A DNA stretch of 64,000 nt, from NCBI RefSeq assembly GCF_005519465.1, contig NZ_CP027858.1:1488001-1552000 (forward strand), read 5' to 3'. Both the position numbers and the translations under genes were made by a program. This DNA comes from Streptomyces clavuligerus. Lineage in GTDB: Bacteria; Actinomycetota; Actinomycetes; Streptomycetales; Streptomycetaceae. The number at the start of each line of letters is the position of its first letter. Within the stretch, counting starts at the first letter, position 1. This document shows positions 10,001 to 18,421 of the stretch, one piece after another. The notes beneath the pieces are model-generated. The model made no database searches. It saw nothing but the letters and a program-made list of their open reading frames with translations, and was not told where the DNA came from.

Positions 10001-11221
10001 GGCGGAGGCGGCCCGGCCACGGGCGGCGGTGACCTGTCCGCCGAGCCGGGCGAGCCCTTCGCGCCGGTCGGCGATGGCGCGGGCGGCGTCCTTGAGACGG
10101 CGGTCCTCGACGGCGAGGGCGCGTTCCAGTTCGGCCCGGTGCTCAACGGTGTCCTCCAGGGCGCGCTGGGCCGCCTCCAGCGCGGCTTCCAGTTCCGCTT
10201 CCTGTTCTCTGACCCGGGCCGCCTCGCGCTCCAGCTCCTCGGGGTCCCGGCCGCGCCGCTCCTCGGCGGGGTGTTCGGTCGCGCTCTTCACCCGGGCCTC
10301 GGCGAGCGAGACGGTGCCCCGGGTCCGCTCGGCGAGCTGGGACAGCTCGTACCAGGTCTGCTGGGCCCGCTGGAGCCGGGGCACGAGGGCGCGTACCTCG
10401 CCCTCCAGTTCGGCCTCGCGGGCGAGCGCGGCCTTCAGCCGGGCCTCGGCCGCCTCCTTGCGCGCCTTGAGCGCGGCCTCGTCGGCGATCTCCGCGCGCA
10501 GGGCCCGCTGGAGGCGGACGAGGTCGTCGGCGAGCAGGCGGAGCCGGGCGTCGCGCAGGTCCGCCTGGATGACGGCGGCCCGCCGGGCCACCGCGGCCTG
10601 CCGTCCGAGCGGCTTGAGTTGCCGACGCAGCTCATCGGTGAGGTCCTGGACCCGGGCCAGATTGGCCTTCATCGACTCCAGTTTCCGCAGCGCCTTCTCC
10701 TTGCGCTTGCGGTGCTTGAGCACCCCCGCGGCCTCCTCGATGAAGGCCCGGCGGCCCATCGGATCGGCGTGCAGGACCGAGTCGAGCTGCCCCTGCCCGA
10801 CGATGACATGCATTTCGCGGCCGATACCGGAGTCGGAGAGGAGTTCCTGGATATCGAGAAGACGGCAGGTGTCGCCGTTGATCTGATATTCACTGCCGCC
10901 GTTGCGGAACATGATCCGCGTAATGGTGACCTCGGCGTACTCAATGGGCAGCGCACCGTCGGAGTTGTCGATGGTGAGGGAGACCTCGGCCCGGCCCAGC
11001 GGGGGCCGTCCGGTGGTCCCGGCGAAGATGACATCCTCCATCTTCCCGCCGCGCAGCGATTTCGCCCCCTGCTCCCCCATGACCCAGGAGAGCGCGTCGA
11101 CCACATTGGACTTTCCGGAGCCGTTGGGGCCCACGACACAGGTGATGCCCGGCTCGAACCGGAGAGTGGTGGCGGACGCGAAGGATTTGAAACCGCGCAG
11201 GGTCATGGCCTTGAGGTGCAC
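7091..11221 (-). CDS. smc: Chromosome condensation protein SMC with enlarged hinge
   Basis: 1,376 residues, about 190 more than usual bacterial SMC. SMC forms an ATP-driven homodimeric ring with ScpA and ScpB that organises and segregates chromosomes. Visible features: Walker A GPNGSGKSN (about 32-40), a long coiled coil, a hinge beginning near GGIVGPASELLTVVPG, the returning coil, signature LSLLSGGERSLTAVALL (about 1280) and Walker B FYVMDEVEAALDD. Within the hinge, between SMLLSG (about 568) and VALVRGPAEL (about 782), lies about 205 residues of Ala/Gly/Pro/Asp-rich low-complexity sequence with three degenerate copies of a RGPYxAG motif. The flanking hinge halves are intact and in frame. 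The GTG start at 11221 gives MHLKAMTLRGFKSF, the standard SMC N-terminus. A large open frame on the opposite strand is a composition artefact. Confidence 0.97.
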   Translation of the reverse strand: MHLKAMTLRGFKSFASATTLRFEPGITCVVGPNGSGKSNVVDALSWVMGEQGAKSLRGGKMEDVIFAGTTGRPPLGRAEVSLTIDNSDGALPIEYAEVTITRIMFRNGGSEYQINGDTCRLLDIQELLSDSGIGREMHVIVGQGQLDSVLHADPMGRRAFIEEAAGVLKHRKRKEKALRKLESMKANLARVQDLTDELRRQLKPLGRQAAVARRAAVIQADLRDARLRLLADDLVRLQRALRAEIADEAALKARKEAAEARLKAALAREAELEGEVRALVPRLQRAQQTWYELSQLAERTRGTVSLAEARVKSATEHPAEERRGRDPEELEREAARVREQEAELEAALEAAQRALEDTVEHRAELERALAVEDRRLKDAARAIADRREGLARLGGQVTAARGRAASAQAEIDRLSTAHDEARERAAAAREEYELLRADVDGLEADDERLGAEHEAARRELAAAETALTAAREALTTAERERAAVAARRDALAPGLRRKDGTGALLAARDTLGGIVGPASELLTVVPGQEIPVAAALGAAADAIAVNSPATAADALRLLRKSDAGRASMLLSGAPEPPPDPLTDPADACGDRRAGAVRADAPDGTGDPEPPPSDRAPEGARGARAAAARATDTAPGGLRGPYAAGIPGTAGDGAGHATPPEGHVGTATHGRSASGTGDAWSVAAAPGGSRGPYPAGAVRPVATAASGRGASATDGARHAEAGGAASGPSAAYGEGACATDGGEGAPGPAGADADAPVHGVRSPYAGAGHAERAPHGRYGTPAVALVRGPAELMPAVRRLLRGFVVVATLDRAEELVRARPWLTAVTAEGDVLGAHWAQGGSAGAPSLLEVRASVDEAEAELAELSVRCEEFTGEQRRSTERRARCAARVEELDRRRRAADREKSEVSGRLGRLSGQARAAEGESERTAAAVSRAQEALERARQEAEELAERLAVAQEAPVDAEPDTQVRDRLAADGANARQTEMEARLQLRTHEERVKGLAGRADSLDRAARAEREARARAEQRRARLRHEAAVAGAVRAGARLLLAHIEVSLVRADSGRTAAEAAKAERETELAAARAEGRDLKSELDKLTDSVHRGEVLGAEKRLRIEQLEAKALEELGVEPAALVAEYGPDQPVPPSPPAEGETLPEDPGHPRNRPAPFDRAAQEKRLKAAERAYQQLGKVNPLALEEFAALEERHRFLSEQLEDLKKTRADLLQVVKEVDERVEQVFTEAYHDTAREFEGVFSRLFPGGDGRLILTDPDNMLTTGVDVEARPPGKKVKRLSLLSGGERSLTAVALLVSIFKARPSPFYVMDEVEAALDDTNLQRLIRIMQELQESSQLIVITHQKRTMEVADALYGVSMQGDGVSKVIGQRLR

Positions 11222-11415
11222 GCAGCCGGACTCTACCTTCAGCGGGCGGTTTCACCCATGAAGGCGCAGGGCACAGAAGACGTAAACCCCGGCCGGGGTC
11301 GTGAAGGCGGGTCACGGGGGCCGGGGGACGGTGACCGGGGCGGATCGAGGCGGAGCGGGGGGACAGGCGGAAAGCGGCGGAACGCGGGGCCCGGGGCCGC
11401 ACGGGCAAAAGAAAG

Positions 11416-11438
11416 AAGGGACGCCGGGGGCGTCCCTT
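11416..11438 (-). terminator. Terminator after the 72-aa gene
   Basis: Perfect 10-bp arms AAGGGACGCC and GGCGTCCCTT with a 3-nt loop. Read leftward they are followed by CTTTCTTTTG, a T-rich tail. It lies 31 nt past the stop of the leftward 72-aa gene and upstream of smc. Confidence 0.8.
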
Positions 11439-11468
11439 GCATATCTTGCGCGATGGATGCATCCACGC

Positions 11469-11687
11469 TCAGGTGAGCGCGGGCTCCGCCTTGGATACGT
11501 CGATGTCGATGCCGTCCAGCAGCGACTCTCCGGGGTGCTGTGCGATGGCGGCGTTCAGCGCGTCGTTCTCGGACTGAATCCGTACCAGCTCGGATTCGAG
11601 GTCCTGGACGCGCTGCTGCAGCCGTCGCATCTCGGCGAGGAGTCGCGGATCGGAACCGCCGACGTAACCGAGAAGCGCCTTTGCCAT
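11469..11687 (-). CDS. Small coiled-coil protein, conserved hypothetical
   Basis: 72 residues beginning MAKALLGYVGGSDPRLLAEM. The ATG at 11687 follows GGAGG at good spacing. The middle (about residues 18-45) is a heptad-like helix rich in Leu, Glu, Gln and Arg (LQQRVQDLESELVRIQSEN), so a short parallel coiled coil is likely; the end is acidic (SLLDGIDIDVSKAEPALT). I recall this protein as conserved in streptomycetes but know no function. It lies just upstream of smc in the same direction, but a clear terminator separates the two. The frame could be extended 32 codons upstream; that part has no ribosome site and looks like noise. Confidence 0.85.
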   Translation of the reverse strand: MAKALLGYVGGSDPRLLAEMRRLQQRVQDLESELVRIQSENDALNAAIAQHPGESLLDGIDIDVSKAEPALT

Positions 11688-12079
11688 GATGGATGGTCCT
11701 CCACACTGAGTGACCGACCGATGCGGTGTGGGTCGTGAGGGATTCGCACCCGCGGTGCTCGACAGTGCTGGGGTACTGCTCAATCGCTGCGGTTCTTACT
11801 GTCAAACAGTTAAGGTGCGCGGGGCTTCCAGAGTCTCACCAAAAAGTTTGACGGTCAACACGATCACACCCCGGATGAAGGGGCGAACCCGGGCGGGCGC
11901 GGCCTCCGTGATCATGGAAGCGGCCTCGGGCCCGGGGCCCTGGGGTGTGGTGATCATTTCTTCTGCCGCAGCGTCGCACGAACGGCCGATCTTGGCAACC
12001 ACCTGCTGTTTCTGCCGACGGCACGGACCCGGGGCAGGGGGGTGGACCAGGCGCGGCGACCCCCCTGCCGACGGCGGGA
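11688..12079. other. Intergenic region between acylphosphatase and the 72-aa gene
   Basis: About 390 bp with no supported gene. It has an inverted repeat at 11795-11814 (CTTAC-TGT and ACA-GTTAAG around CAA), about 110 bp before the 72-aa gene, and near 12006-12075 a long imperfect hairpin (GGCAGGGG/CCCCCTGCC arms) that probably ends acylphosphatase transcription. Confidence 0.5.
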
Positions 12080-12361
12080 TCAGCGGATCGCGAAGTCCTC
12101 GTAGCCGCCCCGGGGTGTGCCCCATATCTCGGTCACCCCGTCCACACGACCGGGTGTGTCGCCCGAGCGGAGCCACTCCAGCAGACGGTGGCAATTCTCA
12201 CGTGACCCTTCCGCCACAACCTGCACACGGCCGTCGTCAAGGTTGAGGGCGAATCCGGTGAGCCCGCCGATCTCCAAAGCGTTTGCCCTGGTGAACCAGC
12301 GAAAGCCCACTCCCTGTACTCGACCGCGTACCCAGGCGGTCAGCCGCGCAATGTCGTCCAT
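12080..12361 (-). CDS. acyP: Acylphosphatase
   Basis: 93 residues, the standard length. Hydrolyses carboxyl-phosphate bonds of acyl phosphates. The family pattern is clear: [21 protein letters not shown] contains the phosphate loop GRVQGVGFR with catalytic Arg, and [17 protein letters not shown] carries the conserved catalytic Asn. The ATG at 12361 ([10 protein letters not shown]) is chosen because upstream codons show no family similarity. It is divergent from the CAP-domain gene, with 192 bp between the starts. Confidence 0.95.
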   Translation of the reverse strand: MDDIARLTAWVRGRVQGVGFRWFTRANALEIGGLTGFALNLDDGRVQVVAEGSRENCHRLLEWLRSGDTPGRVDGVTEIWGTPRGGYEDFAIR

Positions 12362-12553
12362 AGGGGCACCGTAGCCGTCCGCGGTCCCGGGAAACGCCCG
12401 GTGGGCCCGTTCACCGTCACCCGTATGGCGTACAGTCCCGTCGCAATGAACGTCGCCCGTTCGGACGAGGTTCACCCCCACACCGTCGGCGGGGGCCGGG
12501 GCGCGTCACCCATACGGGCGCTGTTCGCCGCCGCGTACAGGAAGGCACAGCAG

Positions 12554-13477
12554 ATGGGACGGCACCGGCGCTCCACCGGGCGTACGCCACGACCCGTTCG
12601 CACGGGACTGCTCGGCGCTTCCGCGGCCATGGCGGTGGGCGCCGTCGCCGCAGCCTCCGGACTGCTGCCGGGCGGTGACAGCTTCACCGTGAGCGGGGAG
12701 CGCAACCCCGGCGGAACGGTCCGTACCGATGGCTCGGCCACCCTCAACACCCAGGGCGAGCAGAGCGGGGAGGCCGCCCGGGGCGACGGCGGCACCGCGG
12801 CGGAGAGCGGAAAACCCGCGCACGCGCCCTCGACCTCCCCCGCTCCGGCCACGGACGCCCAGCGCTCGGCCGAGCCCTCCCGCACGGCCCCGGCCCCCGC
12901 CGGGACGACGACGGCGCCCGAGCGGAAGACCGGCGCCCCCGCCCCGGAACGTTCCGCCTCCCCCGCGCCGGAGCGCAAGGCGGAACGTTCCGCCTCAGCG
13001 CCCGCCGCCGCGCCCGCACCGGCGAAGACATCCACCGTGAAGCCGCCCGCCCGCCCCTCGGCCCCGGCGCCCCGCCCCTCCGCTCCCTCGTCGTCCGGTC
13101 CGACGGCACTGGAGAACGAGGTGCTCGCCCTGGTCAACGAGGAGCGCGCCAAGGTGGGCTGCTCCCCCGTGCGCTTCGACGCCTCGCTCGCGAAGCTGGC
13201 CGGCGACTTCAGCGCGGACATGGCGACCCGCGGCTTCTTCTCGCACACCGACCCCGACGGCGACACCCCCTGGGACCGCGCCCGGCAGGCGGGCGTGCAG
13301 AACCTCGGCGGCGAGAACATCGCCCGGGGCCAGGCGGACGCCGCCGCCGTGATGGACGCGTGGATGAACAGCGACGGCCACCGGGCCAACATTCTCAACT
13401 GCGACTACACCCGGCTCGGCGTGGGTGTCCAGACGGGTTCCGGCGGCCCGTGGTGGACCCAGAACTTCGGCTTCTGA
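12554..13477 (+). CDS. CAP-domain (SCP/PR1-like) secreted or anchored protein
   Basis: 307 residues. Residues 1-45 have basic residues (MGRHRRSTGRTPRPVRTG) and then a hydrophobic stretch LLGASAAMAVGAVAAASGLL, a signal peptide or N-terminal anchor. Residues about 50-185 are low complexity, rich in Ala, Pro, Ser, Thr with AAPAPERK-type repeats, probably a cell-wall spanning linker. The C-terminal 120 residues form a CAP domain: ALVNEERAKVGCSPVRFD, FFSHTDPDGDTPWDRA, GGENIARGQ, MDAWMNSDGHRANIL, WTQNFGF, including the His and Glu residues of the CAP cavity. Such bacterial proteins are extracellular; the function of this branch is unknown. The ATG at 12554 has GGAAGG 8 nt upstream. It converges on mutM. 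Confidence 0.9.
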   Translation: MGRHRRSTGRTPRPVRTGLLGASAAMAVGAVAAASGLLPGGDSFTVSGERNPGGTVRTDGSATLNTQGEQSGEAARGDGGTAAESGKPAHAPSTSPAPATDAQRSAEPSRTAPAPAGTTTAPERKTGAPAPERSASPAPERKAERSASAPAAAPAPAKTSTVKPPARPSAPAPRPSAPSSSGPTALENEVLALVNEERAKVGCSPVRFDASLAKLAGDFSADMATRGFFSHTDPDGDTPWDRARQAGVQNLGGENIARGQADAAAVMDAWMNSDGHRANILNCDYTRLGVGVQTGSGGPWWTQNFGF

Positions 13478-13491
13478 ACGGTCCGCGACCG

Positions 13492-13517
13492 CGCCCCGGG
13501 CCCGGCGGCCCGGGGCG
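13492..13517. terminator. Bidirectional terminator between CAP gene and mutM
   Basis: Perfect 11-bp arms CGCCCCGGGCC and GGCCCGGGGCG with a 4-nt loop fill the 40-bp gap between two convergent genes. Confidence 0.8.
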
Positions 13518-14387
13518 TCAGCCTCCGGCGCGCTGAGCCCGCGACGGGCGCTGGCAGCGCGGACAGAAGTAGCTGGACCGGTTCATCCACGGGCGGCGGC
13601 GCATCGGCGTCCCACAGCGGCGGCAGGGCTCGCCCTCCCGCCCGTAGGCGTCCAGCGAACGATCGAAATACCCCGATTCACCGTTCACATTCACATACAG
13701 ACTGTCGAAACTGGTGCCGCCCGCCGCCAGCGCCGCGTTCATGACGTCCCGGATATGTCCCAGCAGTTCGGCCGAGCGGGGCCGGGTCAGGCTCGCCGTC
13801 GGACGCTCGTAGTGCAGCCGGGCCCGCCACAGCGCCTCGTCCGCGTAGATATTGCCGACCCCGCTGATCAGCGACTGGTCGAGCAGCGCCCGTTTGACGG
13901 TGGTGCGCTTCGCCCGCAGCGCCGCGTGGAAGGCGTCGTCGTCGAAGGCCGGGTCGAGCGGGTCGCGGGCGATGTGCGCGATCACGTCGGGCAGCCCGTC
14001 GGGGGTGTTGTCGTGCAGCGAGAGCCCGCCGAAGGTGCGCTGGTCGACGAAGCGCAGCTCGGTGCCGAGGGAGTCGTCGAAGCTGATCCGGATTCTGAGG
14101 TGCTTCTCGTCGGCGGCGTCCTCGGGCTGCACCAGGAGCTGTCCGCTCATACCGAGATGGCCGAGGACCGAGGAGTCGGTGTCGGCGAGCGGCAGCCACA
14201 GATACTTGCCCCGGCGGCGGGCGATGCCCACGCTGTGGCCCTTGAGCCGGGCGGCGAAGTCACCGGCGCCCGCGATATGGCGGCGCACGGCGCGCGGGTG
14301 CAGCACCCGCACCTCGGCGATGGTCCGGCCGCTGACCCAGCGCTGGAGTCCGCGGCGTACGACCTCGACCTCGGGCAGCTCGGGCAC
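13518..14387 (-). CDS. mutM: Formamidopyrimidine-DNA glycosylase
   Basis: 289 residues. Base excision repair enzyme that removes 8-oxoguanine and formamidopyrimidines and cuts the abasic strand. From the GTG at 14387 (preceded by AAGGAG) the protein reads [13 protein letters not shown]: the N-terminal Pro is the nucleophile and the following Glu is catalytic. GKYLW (about residue 60) holds the conserved Lys, the helix-two-turn-helix segment has [19 protein letters not shown], and the C-terminus has a zinc finger [13 protein letters not shown]...CPRCQR. All key residues are present. Upstream codons in the frame have no similarity. It follows rnc in the same direction after a 218-bp gap. Confidence 0.97.
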   Translation of the reverse strand: MPELPEVEVVRRGLQRWVSGRTIAEVRVLHPRAVRRHIAGAGDFAARLKGHSVGIARRRGKYLWLPLADTDSSVLGHLGMSGQLLVQPEDAADEKHLRIRISFDDSLGTELRFVDQRTFGGLSLHDNTPDGLPDVIAHIARDPLDPAFDDDAFHAALRAKRTTVKRALLDQSLISGVGNIYADEALWRARLHYERPTASLTRPRSAELLGHIRDVMNAALAAGGTSFDSLYVNVNGESGYFDRSLDAYGREGEPCRRCGTPMRRRPWMNRSSYFCPRCQRPSRAQRAGG

Positions 14388-14605
14388 GGGGGCTCCTTGG
14401 GGGACGCTCGGGGTGATGCCCGCAGCGTACCGCCCTCCGCCCGGCCGCCGACCGGGGGGCGGAGCCCGCGCGGGCAGAGGCCGGGGCGGTACCGGACGGA
14501 GCGGCGGGCACGCACGGAACCCCCCGCTCCGCGGTGCTCCCGAAGGGATTCCGAGGGGCGGGGGGCCCGGTGGTACTGCGGTCGTGCCGCTGCCGCGCGG
14601 ACGGA

Positions 14606-15517
14606 TCAGGCCGTGGCCCGCTCCGTCCCCGGGGGCTCGTCCGCCACGGACGGCGTCCCGGTCGCGGCCTGCCGCACGGTGGAGGCTTCGGGCGCGGAGG
14701 CGTCCGGGGCGGTGGACACACCGGCGGGAGTCCCGTCGGTGGCCGCCTCGGCCTGCTGTGCCTCCTTGGCCCGGCGGTCGGCGGCGGCGCGGATCTCCCG
14801 CCACGCCGACTCCGCGGCCTGCTGCTCGGCCTCCTTCTTGCTGCGGCCGGTGCCGGTGCCGTACGAGACACCACCGACGCGGGCGGCAGCAGTGAAGGTC
14901 TTCTCGTGGTCCGGACCGGTCTCGGTGACCAGGTACTCCGGCACACCCAGGCCCTCGGACGCGGTCAGCTCCTGGAGAGACGTCTTCCAGTCGAGCCCGG
15001 CACCGAGGTTCGAGGACTTCTCGATCAGCGGGTCGAAGAGCCGGTGCACCAGCTCCGAGGCCGCGTCGAGACCCTGGTCGAGATAGACCGCGCCGATCAC
15101 CGCTTCGAGGGTGTCGGCGAGGATGGACGCCTTGTCCCGTCCGCCCGTGCCTTCCTCGCCCCGGCCGAGGCGGATGAAGGCGCCCAGTTCCAGCCCGCGG
15201 CCGACCTCTGCGAGGGCACGCGAGTTGACCACCGCGGCCCGCAACTTGGCCAGCTGGCCTTCCGGCAGGTCGGGGTGGGTGCGGTAGAGGGTGTCGGTGA
15301 CCACGAGACCGAGCACGGAGTCCCCGAGGAACTCCAGGCGCTCATTGGTCGGCAGGCCGCCGTTCTCGTACGCGTAGGAACGATGGGTCAGCGCACGTAC
15401 CAGAAGGGCGGACTCCAGCCGATAGCCGAGCCGCCCTTCCAGAAGCGTGTGGGACGAGGCTGCGTTGACTGTCTTGTCGGTGTCTTCCTGCTTCTTGGCA
15501 TTGGACAGCTCAGACAT
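14606..15517 (-). CDS. rnc: Ribonuclease III
   Basis: 303 residues. Double-strand-specific endoribonuclease for rRNA processing and mRNA control; in S. coelicolor it is also known as absB, needed for antibiotic production. The signature [18 protein letters not shown] carries the acidic catalytic residues, followed by [20 protein letters not shown] double-stranded RNA-binding domain (about 170-240) ends with [21 protein letters not shown] long Ala/Pro/Thr-rich tail of about 55 residues follows, longer than in typical RNase III. The ATG at 15517 has AGAGG 4 nt upstream; a GTG four codons earlier (15529) is possible. It is 19 bp from rpmF, so probably one operon with rpmF and the DUF177 gene. 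Confidence 0.95.
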   Translation of the reverse strand: MSELSNAKKQEDTDKTVNAASSHTLLEGRLGYRLESALLVRALTHRSYAYENGGLPTNERLEFLGDSVLGLVVTDTLYRTHPDLPEGQLAKLRAAVVNSRALAEVGRGLELGAFIRLGRGEEGTGGRDKASILADTLEAVIGAVYLDQGLDAASELVHRLFDPLIEKSSNLGAGLDWKTSLQELTASEGLGVPEYLVTETGPDHEKTFTAAARVGGVSYGTGTGRSKKEAEQQAAESAWREIRAAADRRAKEAQQAEAATDGTPAGVSTAPDASAPEASTVRQAATGTPSVADEPPGTERATA

Positions 15518-15536
15518 CGGGCCTCTCACCAGCCGC

Positions 15537-15710
15537 TCAGACCGCGAGGACCTGGCGCTTGTTGTAGGTGCCGCAGCTCGGGCACGCGATGTGCTGCTGC
15601 TTGGGCTCCTGGCAACGCTCGCACGAAACCAGGGTGGGGACCGCAGCCTTCCACTGCGACCGGCGGTGGCGCGTGTTGCTGCGCGACATCTTCCGCTTCG
15701 GAACAGCCAC
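15537..15710 (-). CDS. rpmF: Ribosomal protein bL32, zinc-binding form
   Basis: 57 residues beginning [20 protein letters not shown], the standard bL32 start. The zinc ribbon pairs are intact: CERC and CPSC, so this is the zinc-containing form rather than a zinc-independent paralog. The GTG at 15710 follows AGGAG. It lies 2 bp after the DUF177 stop and 19 bp before rnc, the common actinobacterial arrangement. Confidence 0.97.
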   Translation of the reverse strand: MAVPKRKMSRSNTRHRRSQWKAAVPTLVSCERCQEPKQQHIACPSCGTYNKRQVLAV

Positions 15711-15712
15711 GG

Positions 15713-16345
15713 CTACTTCTCCTGCTTCTCGTCGACGCCCGCTTCGGCGCCGCTCATGTTGTCCTTCTCGCCGTCCTTGACGGTTTCGACGAGTCCTTGC
15801 AGTGCCGCCCAACGGATGTCGACGGCGTCGTGGTGGTGGTCCGGGTCGTCGTCCAGCCTGATGCCGCACTCGGCACACAGACCGGCACACTGCTCCCGGC
15901 ACACCGGCTGCATCGGCAGTGCGAGCACCACCGCGTCACGCAGCACGGGCTCAAGGTCGAACAAGCCGTCCTTGAGGAAGAGGACGTCCTCGCCCTCGGC
16001 GTCGTCGCCGGGCTCCGCTGAGCGGTCCCGGTCATCGGCGTCGGGGTACGTGAACATCTCCTGGAACTCCGCTGCGACATCGAGGCGCACCGGCTCCAGA
16101 CACCTTACGCACTCCCCCTCGGCCGACGCACGGGCGGTGCCTGTGACAAGCACCCCTTCCATGACCGACTCAAGGCGGAGCTCCAGCTCCACGGGCGCGC
16201 CCTCCGGCACGCCGATGACCCCCTCGACGCCGAGGTCCACGGGGGCGGGCACCGAGCGGGAGAGCCGCTGGAGCGCACCGGGACGCCGGCCCAGCTCGTG
16301 CGTGTCGAACACGAGGGGGTTGCGGTGGTCGAGGCGGGCGTTCAG
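15713..16345 (-). CDS. YceD/DUF177 family protein, probable CTG start
   Basis: About 210 residues. The family is almost always next to rpmF and is implicated in 23S rRNA accumulation. Seen here: [30 protein letters not shown] and [20 protein letters not shown], giving the cysteine pairs of the family. The first ATG/GTG/TTG in frame is the GTG at 16312, but the 11 codons before it read [11 protein letters not shown], which I recall as the conserved N-terminus of streptomycete homologues. A CTG at 16345 has AGGAA exactly 5 nt upstream, so I take this as the start. If the usual codons only are allowed, the gene is 15713-16312. It heads the rpmF-rnc group. Confidence 0.85.
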   Translation of the reverse strand: MNARLDHRNPLVFDTHELGRRPGALQRLSRSVPAPVDLGVEGVIGVPEGAPVELELRLESVMEGVLVTGTARASAEGECVRCLEPVRLDVAAEFQEMFTYPDADDRDRSAEPGDDAEGEDVLFLKDGLFDLEPVLRDAVVLALPMQPVCREQCAGLCAECGIRLDDDPDHHHDAVDIRWAALQGLVETVKDGEKDNMSGAEAGVDEKQEK

Positions 16346-16388
16346 GGCTCTTCCTGCTTTCGGATCGTGCTGCTCGTGGTGCTGGGGA

Positions 16389-16406
16389 GAGGGGCCGCGG
16401 CCCCTC
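16389..16406. repeat. Short perfect palindrome
   Basis: 18-bp perfect palindrome GAGGGGCCGCGGCCCCTC about 45 bp upstream of the DUF177 gene and 120 bp past the end of the coiled-coil gene, both leftward. It could be a weak terminator or a regulator site; no T run follows. Confidence 0.35.
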
Positions 16407-16525
16407 GCTCCCGGGAGGAACCCGGGGAAAGGCGGCAGCCCGGATCGCGTGACTACGCGCGACCGAAGAGCCAGGATACTGGACGGGCCGCCCAGGACCC
16501 AATCCGGGCCGGTACCGCGATCGGC

Positions 16526-17773
16526 TCAGCGTCCCTGCTCATAGCGGCGGAGCTGGTCCAGGTCGATCATGCCGGTGTCGAAGAAACTCGTCTCGTCCAG
16601 TGCCGGGCCCTGCTGCCGCTGGTGCTGCCGGTCCGGCTGGGACGGGAGCTGCGCCCCGGAGGCGTCCGGGTACGGGTATCCGGACGCGCCCCCCGCGTGC
16701 GGCCCGGGGGCGTGCGGCTGCTCATGGCCCTGCTCGTGCGGCTGCTCGTAGCCCTGCTGGGGATATCCGGCGTAGGGGTCCTGCGGATAGCCGGGCCAGG
16801 ACTGCTGCTCGTACCCGGGCGCGAAGCCCTGTGCCACGGGCTCCGGGTGTCCGTATCCGGGCTGCTGCCCGTACGGCTGCTGCGCCGCGGCGGCGGGTGC
16901 CACCCCGTACCCCGGGTCGTACACGGGCTGCGGGGGGACGGGGGCGGCGTCCCGTGCCCCGGGAGCGGACCGGTCGGCACGGTCGGCCAGGGCGCGGTCC
17001 GCCCGGCGGCCGGGCTCCGGGCGGCCCGGCTCCGGGTCGGCCAGCTCGGCGAGACCGGCCAGATACTCCGCGTCACTGGTGTGCAGCCGGGCCGCGCCCG
17101 ACGCGCCTGCCGCGTCCTGGGCCGCCAGATGCTCGCCGAGCGCGTCCGGGGTGTGCCCCTGGAGCTTGAGCCGCCCCCGGCCGACCGCCTCCAGGGTCTT
17201 GCTGAGCACGGCCTCGAAGGCACCCAGCTTGGCGTCCACATAGGCGTCGCCCCGCTGGATCAGGGTCTGCGGGTCGGAGCTGTACTCGGGGGCGTCGGCG
17301 TCCGCCCGGCCGTCAGGACCGGCCCCCGGTCCCCGGCCGAGCAGCTTCTCCCGGCCCCGGTCCACGGACCCGATGGTCTTGGTGAGGACGACCTCGAAGT
17401 TGGCCAGCTTGGAGTCCACGTAGTCGTCCGCCTCGGCACGGATCTCCTCCGCCTCCCGGCGGGCCTCGGCCAGAATCCGGTCGGCGGCGTCCTGGGACTG
17501 GCGGGCCACCTGGCTGCTGGAGACCAGGGTGCCGCGCTCGGCGTGGGCGCCGTCGATGATCCGCCGGGCCTCCTGGTGGGCCTCGGCGACCAACTGCTCC
17601 CGGTCGCCGATCACCTCCCGCGCCTGGGCGAGCGAGCCGGGCAGCGCGGCCCGTACCTCTTCGAGCATGGCCAGCAGCTCGGCGCGGTTGACCACGCAGG
17701 ACGCCGACATCGGCATGGACCGGGCGCCCCCGATCGCCCGGACGATCTCATCGAGCTTCTTCTGCACGTCCAC
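16526..17773 (-). CDS. DivIVA/AtpF-like coiled-coil protein with Pro/Gln/Tyr-rich tail
   Basis: 415 residues from the GTG at 17773 (VDVQKKLDEIVRAIGGARSM). Residues about 30-130 are a long helix with AQAREVIGDREQLVAEAHQEARRI-type sequence, like the coiled coils of DivIVA or ATP synthase b subunits. Two similar blocks follow: DDYVDSKLANFEVVLTKTIGSVDRGREKL and DAYVDAKLGAFEAVLSKTLEAVGRGRLKL, an internal duplication. The last about 140 residues are low complexity (Pro, Gln, Tyr, Gly), then a conserved acidic end DETSFFDTGMIDLDQLRRYEQ. A role in cell-wall growth or division is suggested by the similarity but is not shown. The frame is open another 70 codons upstream without support. coaD lies 139 bp upstream, same strand. 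Confidence 0.85.
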   Translation of the reverse strand: MDVQKKLDEIVRAIGGARSMPMSASCVVNRAELLAMLEEVRAALPGSLAQAREVIGDREQLVAEAHQEARRIIDGAHAERGTLVSSSQVARQSQDAADRILAEARREAEEIRAEADDYVDSKLANFEVVLTKTIGSVDRGREKLLGRGPGAGPDGRADADAPEYSSDPQTLIQRGDAYVDAKLGAFEAVLSKTLEAVGRGRLKLQGHTPDALGEHLAAQDAAGASGAARLHTSDAEYLAGLAELADPEPGRPEPGRRADRALADRADRSAPGARDAAPVPPQPVYDPGYGVAPAAAAQQPYGQQPGYGHPEPVAQGFAPGYEQQSWPGYPQDPYAGYPQQGYEQPHEQGHEQPHAPGPHAGGASGYPYPDASGAQLPSQPDRQHQRQQGPALDETSFFDTGMIDLDQLRRYEQGR

Positions 17774-17912
17774 GGTGGTCCGCCACTCTCCGCATGGTCC
17801 GTCGGGGGCCGCTCCGCCGCGGGGCGGACGGGAGGACCGACTGTACGGGCAGTGGGACCCCGCCCGACACCGCTTGACGGGCCATCGGTCCCGGCGCGGG
17901 GCCGTACGGGGG

Positions 17913-18395
17913 TCAGACCTCGCCGCGCAGCCGTTCGACCAGGGCCCGGTGGACGGCGTCGGGGAGCAGGTGGGAGACATCACCGCCCCAGGCGGCCACC
18001 TCCTTGACCAGGCTCGACGAGAGAAAGCTGTAGGTGGGGTTGGTGGGGACGAACAGGGTCTCGACCCCGGAGAGGCCGTTGTTCATCTGGGCCATCTGGA
18101 GTTCGTAGTCGAAGTCGCTGACCGCGCGCAGCCCCTTGACGATGGCCGGGATCCCGCGCGCCTTGCAGAAGTCGACCAGCAGCCCGTGGTGCGACTCCAC
18201 GGTGACGTTCCCGTACTCGGTGGTCACCCGGCGGATGAGGTCCATCCGCTCGTCGACGGTGAACAGACCTTTCTTCGACTGGTTGATCATCACCGCGACG
18301 TACACCTCGTCGTACAGCCTGGAGGCGCGGGCGATGATGTCGAGGTGTCCGTTGGTGATGGGGTCGAACGACCCCGGACAGACTGCGCGGCGCAC
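17913..18395 (-). CDS. coaD: Phosphopantetheine adenylyltransferase
   Basis: 160 residues, normal length. Transfers AMP from ATP to 4'-phosphopantetheine, the fourth step of coenzyme A synthesis. Motifs: CPGSFDPITNGHLDII with the nucleotidyltransferase GH pair, QSKKGLFTVDERMDLI, VKGLRAVSDFDYELQMAQMN and YSFLSSSLVKEVA. The GTG at 18395 (VRRAVCPG) has GAGGG 7 nt upstream and gives the family N-terminus. An ATG at 18425 overlaps the rsmD stop (ATGA) and would add ten residues. Translational coupling to rsmD is likely either way. Confidence 0.95.
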   Translation of the reverse strand: MRRAVCPGSFDPITNGHLDIIARASRLYDEVYVAVMINQSKKGLFTVDERMDLIRRVTTEYGNVTVESHHGLLVDFCKARGIPAIVKGLRAVSDFDYELQMAQMNNGLSGVETLFVPTNPTYSFLSSSLVKEVAAWGGDVSHLLPDAVHRALVERLRGEV

Positions 18396-18421
18396 TGGAA
18401 GTCCCTCGCTCTCCGGTCCGG

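Noticed and set aside
6902..11476. 1,524-codon open frame on the plus strand
   Set aside because: It lies opposite smc, whose frame has clear SMC motifs. High GC leaves the opposite frame open by chance.
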